Translations under genes and position numbers: made by a program
The notes under the pieces: model-generated
The model's database searches: none
Seen by the model: the letters and a program-made list of their open reading frames with translations, nothing else
Told to the model about the DNA's origin: nothing
Shown here: piece after piece, positions 21,970 through 26,762 of the stretch
How positions within the stretch are numbered: the first letter of the stretch is position 1
How the letters are laid out: every line of letters starts with the position of its first letter
From: DSWT01 sp035415725
GTDB taxonomy: Bacteria; Chloroflexota; Anaerolineae; B4-G1; SLSP01
Length of the DNA stretch: 26,762 bases
Direction: 5' to 3'
Assembly (NCBI GenBank): GCA_035415725.1
Contig: DAOOGN010000060.1
Location: 1-26,762 of the forward strand

Positions 21970-22980
21970 TCAGGGGTCGCGTTCCGCTGAGGGCCAGACG
22001 GCCCGATACGCTGCAATGATCTTGTCCAGTAGCCGGCTATGCTTCTCGTCCACGATTTGCCGCGCCGGGTCGGCCTCGAACCAGGCGATGATCTCCTCTG
22101 CGCCGCGACTGAAAGGGATGGTGGCTGCGAAATCCGGGACGAGGCGCTTGATTTTGCTGTTGTCGAAGATAACGCTGTGCGTCTTGTCGCCGAGTAACCC
22201 CGCGCCCCAATCGGGATCAAAGGCGTTAATGAGTTCCGAAGGAACGTGGACGAGCTGCGGTTCAGCTATGCCCGCCGCCTGCGCCACGCTACGGAAGATC
22301 TGATCCCACGTGAGGACTTCGTCGGAGGTGATGTGGTAGGCTTCGCCGATGGCTTGCGCATTGCCGAGCAGTCCCACGAAACCTTTGGCGAAGTCTCGGT
22401 GATGCGTCAGCACCCACAGCGATGTCCCGTCCCCGTGGACAACCACCGGCAATCCCTGGCGCATCCGCTCTACGATGGTCCACCGTCCGCGGAAGGGCAG
22501 CCGCGTGCGATCGTAGGTGTGCGCCGGACGCACAATCGTCACCGGGAAACCGTCGTCGCGGTAGGCGCGCCACAAGCACTCTTCAGCGGCGATTTTGTCC
22601 CGCGAATATTGCCAGAAGGGGTTGTGCAAGGGGGTGGATTCGGTGATCGGCAAACTCCGCACCGGCTTATGATAGGCTGACGCGGTACTGATGAAGATGT
22701 ACTGTCCGGTGCGTCCACGAAACAAGGTGATGTCTGTCTGGACGTGGGCGGATGTATAGGCCACCCAATCCACGACCACGTCGAACGTCAGTTTGCCGAT
22801 GGCGGCCTGCACCGACGCCGGGTCGCGGATGTCGCCGGTCAGCACCGTCGCGCCGGCCGGGATCGGGCGCTCGCCGGTTAAGCCGCGATTGAGCAGGTAC
22901 AGATCGATGCCGCGTTCCACCGCCCGTTGGGAACACGCGGAGCTGATCGTGCCGGTGCCGCCAATGTAGAGGACTTTCAT
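21970..22980 (-). CDS. NAD-dependent epimerase/dehydratase (extended SDR-like)
   Basis: 336 aa. The Rossmann start is MKVLYIGGTGTISSA, with GDIRDPASV, FDVVVDWVAY and YIFISTASAYHK following as in extended short-chain dehydrogenases. The active-site Tyr-x-x-x-Lys appears as YSRDK near residue 125. The pattern is nearest to atypical sugar-nucleotide or sugar epimerases/reductases. Its ATG overlaps the TGA of the FGGY kinase (ATGA), so the pair is co-translated and likely acts in one sugar pathway. Substrate unknown. Confidence 0.87.
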   Translation of the reverse strand: MKVLYIGGTGTISSACSQRAVERGIDLYLLNRGLTGERPIPAGATVLTGDIRDPASVQAAIGKLTFDVVVDWVAYTSAHVQTDITLFRGRTGQYIFISTASAYHKPVRSLPITESTPLHNPFWQYSRDKIAAEECLWRAYRDDGFPVTIVRPAHTYDRTRLPFRGRWTIVERMRQGLPVVVHGDGTSLWVLTHHRDFAKGFVGLLGNAQAIGEAYHITSDEVLTWDQIFRSVAQAAGIAEPQLVHVPSELINAFDPDWGAGLLGDKTHSVIFDNSKIKRLVPDFAATIPFSRGAEEIIAWFEADPARQIVDEKHSRLLDKIIAAYRAVWPSAERDP

Positions 22981-24515
22981 AGGTCACCTGTCAGTTCTGC
23001 CAACCGATCATACACCGGAACCAGTGCGGTGTAGGTCTCCTGGAAGAGCGGATACAACTCCGCATAGACGGCTTGCGCAGTGGGGTTGGGTTCGACAATT
23101 TCGGCTACCGGGTTCATCGTTGCGGCCATCTCGAAGCCCGGATACAGCCCTACGCCGATGCCGCCCGCCAACGCCGCGCCCATCGACGTGGCTTCGTCCA
23201 GGATCGCCAGACGGTGGATGGGCAGGCCGTACACGTCGGCCATGATCTGATTCCACAGACGCCCCTTCGCGCCGCCGCCGATGAGCCGCATAGCATCCAC
23301 CCGCGCGCCCTGCGCCCGGAAAGCGTCCAGCGTCATGCACAGATTCATCGTCACGCCTTCGAGGACGGCGCGGAGCATATCGGCGTGGGTGTGGCGGATG
23401 GTGAGGCCGACGAAGGCCCCGCGCGCCTGGGGGTTCCAGTATGGACTGCGTTCGCCCATCAGGTAGGGCAGGAAGAGCAGACCGTTCGCGCCGGGCGGTG
23501 ATTGGGCGGCGCGGTCATTCATCAGGTCGTAGGCGTTCAGGCACAGCGCCTGCGCTGCCAGGGATTCAGCCCCACATACTTGATCCCGCGCCCACTGATA
23601 CGACGCCCCCGCCGCTTGGGTGGTCCCGGTGGGCATGAACATCCCCGGGACGAGGTGGCAGTAGCAGAAGGTGCGGTATTCCGGATCGAGAAGCGGGTGG
23701 GGCGTCGCCAGGGCGATCCACGCCGACGAGCCGATGTAGTTGTAAGCGGCGCCCTCGGCGACGACGCCCGCGCCCGTCGCAGCGCACACCCCGTCTCCAC
23801 CGCCGATGACGACGGGGGTGCCCGCCGCCACGCCGACTTCCTCGGCGACGGACGGCAGTACCTCGCCGGCTACGTCAATAGAGCGCAGCACGTCCGGCAA
23901 CTGGGCGGGATCGACCCCGGCGGCGGCGAGAATGCGCGGTGACCACGCGCCGGCTGCCAGGTCATACAAGTCCATGCCGGAAGCGTCCGACATGTCGGTG
24001 ACGAAGGCGCCCGTCAGCCGGGCGACCATCGCATCTTTGGCGTGGACGAATTTGCAGGTACGTCGGTAGATGTCGGGCTGGTGGTCGCGGATCCACAACA
24101 TCTTGAGCAGTGAATAACTTTCGCTGAGGCGGTGCCCGGTGATGCGGTACATCTCGTCGAACGAGAGGCGCTCCAACAGCCAGTTCACCTGCGCCGTGCT
24201 GCGCTGGTCGGCCCAGATGATGGCCGAACGCAGGGGGCGCGCGTTTTTGTCCAGCGGGACGGCGGCCATCATCTGTCCGCTGAAGGTGATGCAGGCCACA
24301 TCGTCGCTGCGGACGCCGGTTTGTTGCCGCAGTTGATGGGTGGAGGTACACACGGCCTTCCACCAATCCTCCGGGTTCTGCTCGGCCCAACGCGGATGGG
24401 CGTACTCGGTGGCGTAGCCGTAGAAGGCGCTGCCGACAAGATGCCCCTCCGCGTTGTAGAGCGTGGCTTTGTTGCCGGTCGTGCCCAAATCGTGCGCCAG
24501 AACGTAGTTTTTCAT
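22977..24515 (-). CDS. FGGY-family carbohydrate kinase (xylulokinase-like)
   Basis: 512 aa, full length for the family. The N-terminal phosphate loop is AHDLGTTGNKATLYN; the sugar-binding region contains ITFSGQMMAAVPLD and WADQRS; the catalytic Asp lies in IGGGDGVCAATGAG; the C-terminal ATP motif is LIGGGAKGRLWNQIMADVYGLPI. The enzyme phosphorylates a sugar or polyol with ATP. Xylulose is the commonest substrate of this branch, but the motifs do not settle it. Coupling to the epimerase/dehydratase and proximity to the ABC importer suggest use of imported sugar. The ribosome binding site before ATG 24515 is weak (AGGTTCTCC). Confidence 0.92.
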   Translation of the reverse strand: MKNYVLAHDLGTTGNKATLYNAEGHLVGSAFYGYATEYAHPRWAEQNPEDWWKAVCTSTHQLRQQTGVRSDDVACITFSGQMMAAVPLDKNARPLRSAIIWADQRSTAQVNWLLERLSFDEMYRITGHRLSESYSLLKMLWIRDHQPDIYRRTCKFVHAKDAMVARLTGAFVTDMSDASGMDLYDLAAGAWSPRILAAAGVDPAQLPDVLRSIDVAGEVLPSVAEEVGVAAGTPVVIGGGDGVCAATGAGVVAEGAAYNYIGSSAWIALATPHPLLDPEYRTFCYCHLVPGMFMPTGTTQAAGASYQWARDQVCGAESLAAQALCLNAYDLMNDRAAQSPPGANGLLFLPYLMGERSPYWNPQARGAFVGLTIRHTHADMLRAVLEGVTMNLCMTLDAFRAQGARVDAMRLIGGGAKGRLWNQIMADVYGLPIHRLAILDEATSMGAALAGGIGVGLYPGFEMAATMNPVAEIVEPNPTAQAVYAELYPLFQETYTALVPVYDRLAELTGDL

Positions 24516-24540
24516 GGAGAACCTATGCTAAACTCCAAAC

Positions 24541-24606
24541 TCAGTAGATCACCCATTGCTTCGCGCGGATCGTCAGATCCAGACCAAGCAAAATGAGATC
24601 TACTGA
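24541..24606. repeat. 66-bp imperfect palindromic element
   Basis: Outer arms TCAGTAGATC (24541-24550) and GATCTACTGA (24597-24606) share their centre with an inner GGATC-GTCA-GATCC hairpin. 22 of 33 arm positions pair. AAC flanks both ends. The rest of 24516-24710 shows nothing recognisable. Confidence 0.55.
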
Positions 24607-24710
24607 AACTTGACAGGTCTAAGAAACACTCCGTATAAAATCAACCCTGCCTAGTATAGCAGTGATTGGCGAGATGGCGAACGTTGTACACTAGCTGTTG
24701 TTTCCCGGCA

Positions 24711-24738
24711 TTGGCATTGGCGAGATTTGGGCTATACT
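24711..24738 (+). promoter_or_regulatory. Candidate promoter of NTPase/TPR pair
   Basis: TTGGCA (24711-24716), 16-bp spacer, TATACT (24733-24738), about 38 nt before the GTG start. Confidence 0.5.
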
Positions 24739-24776
24739 CAAGGGCAAAGGCTGTATTGACGCATGGAGGTTTGCGT

Positions 24777-25808
24777 GTGACGCTGAATGTCAACCAACAC
24801 TTTGTAGATCGTGGCCCGGAGCGGGCGTTGTTCGGCCGGATGCTCTCCGGGGAAGAGTCGGCGCGCGTGCTGCGGATGCTGATTCCGTCAGGCTGTGGCA
24901 AAAGCTGGCTGGTGAAGCGCCTGTTTTCCGACTGCGAAGAACGCGGCATACCCGTCGTGGGGTTAGATTTCGATGCGCGGCAGCACAACAAACCGGTCGA
25001 TGCACACTATGTTGTCGAACGCTTTCTCAACTGCTGGGGCGAGACACGATTGCCGCAAACTGCCGAACTGGCCGCGGAATGGCGCCGGTCCCCCCTGTCC
25101 CCGAAAACGGACGACCGTTTTCTTCCTGCCCTGGGCCGGGCTTTGCGCTCTGACCTCGCCCACGGGTCGAATAGAGCGGCAGAAGTGGACGGCTTCACAT
25201 GCTACGAAACAGGAATGGACACGCTTCTGGTGCGCCTGGGGGAGGCATCTCCCTGCTATTCGAATGCGCTCACTTATCAACAACGTTTGCGCGAAAACAT
25301 CGTCGATACCCGCAGACATGGCGATACACCCGAACGTCAAGCCGAGCGTAGCCGCCTTGTCGAGCAGCTCAATCAACTTACCCTGCAGACGCTCCATCTC
25401 TCTTTTAATGCACTGTGTGAGGCACCGTTGGAGGCTGCTGAGCCTTTGCCCCCCATGGCTGTGTTGCTGGACACCTTTGAGCAAACCCCCGAGGACACGC
25501 GCAAATGGCTGTCCGATTGGCTTTTCGACGGCCTGCGCCGTGAGCTGGCGCACGTGTGCGTGGTGGTCGCCGGGCGACCCGAGCCGGCGTGTGATGCTTT
25601 TTTCGAACAGGCCGACTTGTGGGGACACCTGGTCACCCGCATCGACCACTTTGAACCGATGCCCGAAGATACCGTATGGGAATACTATCGGCGGCGTGGC
25701 TGCTCGTTGGGCGACCTTCACCCGGCCACGATTTGCTCCTTGGCATGCAAGGACGCGATGATGATGGCCATGATAGGCGACAGACTTCTTCAGGGAAGAG
25801 GTGCGTGA
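24777..25808 (+). CDS. STAND-like P-loop NTPase
   Basis: 343 aa from GTG 24777, selected because GGAGG (24765-24769) lies 7 nt upstream. The Walker A region is IPSGCGKSW (36-44), with Ile in place of the first Gly of GxxxxGKS. Walker B is VLLDTFEQ (229-236). VVVAGRPEP (262-270) fits the sensor/arginine segment of AP-ATPase/NACHT-like proteins, and FEPMPEDTVWEYYRRRG the following helix. The roughly 185-residue gap between Walker A and B is long and includes a charged, Arg-rich insertion. The winged helix and repeat domain that normally follow are absent here but open the next gene, with a 1-nt overlap (TGATG). It is probably a regulatory or defence-type switch ATPase. The family call is from motifs only. 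Confidence 0.72.
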   Translation: MTLNVNQHFVDRGPERALFGRMLSGEESARVLRMLIPSGCGKSWLVKRLFSDCEERGIPVVGLDFDARQHNKPVDAHYVVERFLNCWGETRLPQTAELAAEWRRSPLSPKTDDRFLPALGRALRSDLAHGSNRAAEVDGFTCYETGMDTLLVRLGEASPCYSNALTYQQRLRENIVDTRRHGDTPERQAERSRLVEQLNQLTLQTLHLSFNALCEAPLEAAEPLPPMAVLLDTFEQTPEDTRKWLSDWLFDGLRRELAHVCVVVAGRPEPACDAFFEQADLWGHLVTRIDHFEPMPEDTVWEYYRRRGCSLGDLHPATICSLACKDAMMMAMIGDRLLQGRGA

Positions 25809-26762
25809 TGGAAGACCTGCAACGTGTCGCCGATAGGCTCGCCCAGGGCGCGTCCGAGGAAGACGTGGCCCGCGCCTTGCTTGAGGTGACGTTGGACGCC
25901 GCGCCGCCGGAGGTGGCGGAGGCCGTCCGTATCGCCGCGCTGCCCGCCTGGTTTGACGTGGAACTGCTGGCTTACCTGCTGGAGACCGACGAAACGGACG
26001 CCGAACACTGTTTGACGTCGATGACGGCCTTCTCCTTTGTGCAGCCCCGCGAAGCGGGCGGGTACGTGTACCACGAGGCCACGCGCGCCCGCCTGCTGGA
26101 TGCCTGGCAGACGCCGGAACGCCGCGAGCGCTTCGTGGCCCTCGCCGAACGTCTGGCGCAGCGCTATCTGTCTCTGGCCCGCCGGCACGTCCCGCGCCTT
26201 CACGGGCCGGAATACGTCGCCGCGCTGCATGCGCTGGATGCTGCTTATCCCAACATCCGGGCAGCGTGGGAAAATGTGGTTTCTGCAGAACGGTGGGGAA
26301 TGGCACGCCGCTTGGCGTCCACGTTGGCCGACTATCAACAACAGCGCGGTCTGTGGCAGGATTGGATAGCGTGGACGGAATCCGGCATAGCAACCTCGGC
26401 GCAATCCGGGGATGACGCTGACGTGGCCGCGTTACAGAATAACCTGGGCGCCGCCTACGCCGCCTTGCCGACGGGCGACCGTGGGGCGAACCTGGCGCGC
26501 GCCATCGCCTGTTACGAAGCCGCGCTGCGCTTTTACACGCCGGAGGCCGCGCCGTTGGACTACGCTATGACGCAGAATAACCTGGGCATCGCCTACAAGA
26601 ACTTGCCGACGGGCGACCGTGGGGCGAACCTGGCGCGCGCCATCGCCTGTTACGAAGCCGCGCTGCGCTTTTACACGCCGGAGGCCGCGCCGTTGGACTA
26701 CGCTATGACGCAGAACAACCTGGGCAACGCCTACGCCGCCTTGCCGACGGGCGACCGTGGGG
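25808..26762 (+). CDS. Winged-helix/TPR protein, partial (runs off the window)
   Basis: At least 318 codons and still open at the window end. The ATG at 25808 overlaps the NTPase stop (TGATG), with AGAGG at 25797-25801. Residues about 30-105 resemble the winged-helix region of STAND ATPases: two helices, then SMTAFSFVQPREAGGYVYHEATRARLLDAW. Residues about 115-205 are helical (RLAQRYLSLARR, YPNIRAAWENV). From residue 211 come 46-residue TPR-type units (NNLG.AY..LPTGDRGANLARAIACYEAALRFYT). Together with the preceding gene it rebuilds a full NTPase-WH-TPR architecture in two chains. The ligand is presumably sensed by the TPR part. The end and total repeat number are unknown. Confidence 0.8.
   Translation, partial: MEDLQRVADRLAQGASEEDVARALLEVTLDAAPPEVAEAVRIAALPAWFDVELLAYLLETDETDAEHCLTSMTAFSFVQPREAGGYVYHEATRARLLDAWQTPERRERFVALAERLAQRYLSLARRHVPRLHGPEYVAALHALDAAYPNIRAAWENVVSAERWGMARRLASTLADYQQQRGLWQDWIAWTESGIATSAQSGDDADVAALQNNLGAAYAALPTGDRGANLARAIACYEAALRFYTPEAAPLDYAMTQNNLGIAYKNLPTGDRGANLARAIACYEAALRFYTPEAAPLDYAMTQNNLGNAYAALPTGDRG
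26438..26762 (+). repeat. 138-bp tandem coding repeats (TPR units)
   Basis: Units start at 26438, 26576 and 26714 (the last cut by the window end). DNA identity between units is nearly complete, including silent positions, so the array was recently duplicated or homogenised. Confidence 0.9.

Noticed and set aside
24963..26393. 476-codon minus-strand open frame opposite the NTPase/TPR pair
   Set aside because: High-GC shadow; the sense frames have ribosome binding sites, Walker motifs and TPR repeats.
26438..26762. Regular repeats considered as a CRISPR array
   Set aside because: Units are 138 bp, contiguous and in frame within a TPR protein, with no spacers.

Overview
This window looks like bacterial chromosome from a member of the Chloroflexota, probably the Anaerolineae/Caldilineae side. 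The reasons are a secreted beta-helix protein ending in a Y-L-P-L-V tail, Tat-exported ABC-binding lipoproteins of the LplA type, STAND/TPR genes with the NNLG..AY..LPTGDR repeat common in that phylum, and many short GC-rich palindromic repeats. No 16S, tRNA or other diagnostic RNA is present, so this is inference. Nearly all genes are housekeeping or carbohydrate-related. There is no prophage, transposase, CRISPR array or resistance gene.

Layout. (1) 34-1908 (-): exported right-handed beta-helix protein. A 0.5-kb gene-free region follows, holding a 120-bp MITE-like element with 15-bp terminal inverted repeats and a 5-bp flanking duplication. (2) 2455-5857 (+): single-domain response regulator with its own promoter and terminator, a CinA N-domain protein, then an adenosine-specific kinase paired with an alpha/alpha-toroid protein. 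(3) 11088-5954 (-): thiI, an AmaP/Asp23-like membrane protein, scpB, and a very large exporter-like protein that joins an extracytoplasmic domain to a MOP-type flippase. The last three genes overlap by 4 nt. (4) 11940-11377 (-): small exported protein with an SdrD-B-like repeat and an LPASG sorting-type tail, behind a near-consensus sigma-70 promoter. (5) 14940-12167 (-): dual-specificity phosphatase, rhomboid protease, PLP-binding YggS and YggT, closed by a perfect hairpin terminator. (6) 15218-16729 (+): RicT/PSP1 iron-sulfur protein and a YbaK-type deacylase. (7) 16952-20967 (+): two LplB/LplC-type permeases and a DUF3502-type Tat lipoprotein binding protein, with no ATPase gene; a 40-bp perfect palindrome ends it. 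(8) 21567-21109 (-) VOC protein; 24515-21970 (-) FGGY sugar kinase overlapping an NAD-dependent epimerase/dehydratase. (9) 24777-end (+): a STAND-like NTPase translationally coupled to a winged-helix/TPR protein that runs off the window with near-identical 138-bp repeats.

How it fits together. The ABC importer (no dedicated ATPase, so it probably borrows a shared MsmK-type one), the FGGY kinase and the sugar epimerase/dehydratase form a plausible uptake and catabolism locus for an unidentified sugar. The thiI-amaP-scpB-flippase block and the yggS-yggT block are conserved envelope/division-type housekeeping sets. The NTPase/TPR pair reconstructs, in two proteins, the architecture of a STAND signal-transduction ATPase and is the best candidate for an unusual system, though it is cut by the window edge.

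The most distinctive non-coding signal is a set of dispersed leader repeats. Several families recur immediately upstream of ribosome binding sites or gene starts (4238/11094; 4360/9827/14313; 3964/15025/21871; 11282/16739), alongside two imperfect-palindrome elements (2208-2327 and 24541-24606).
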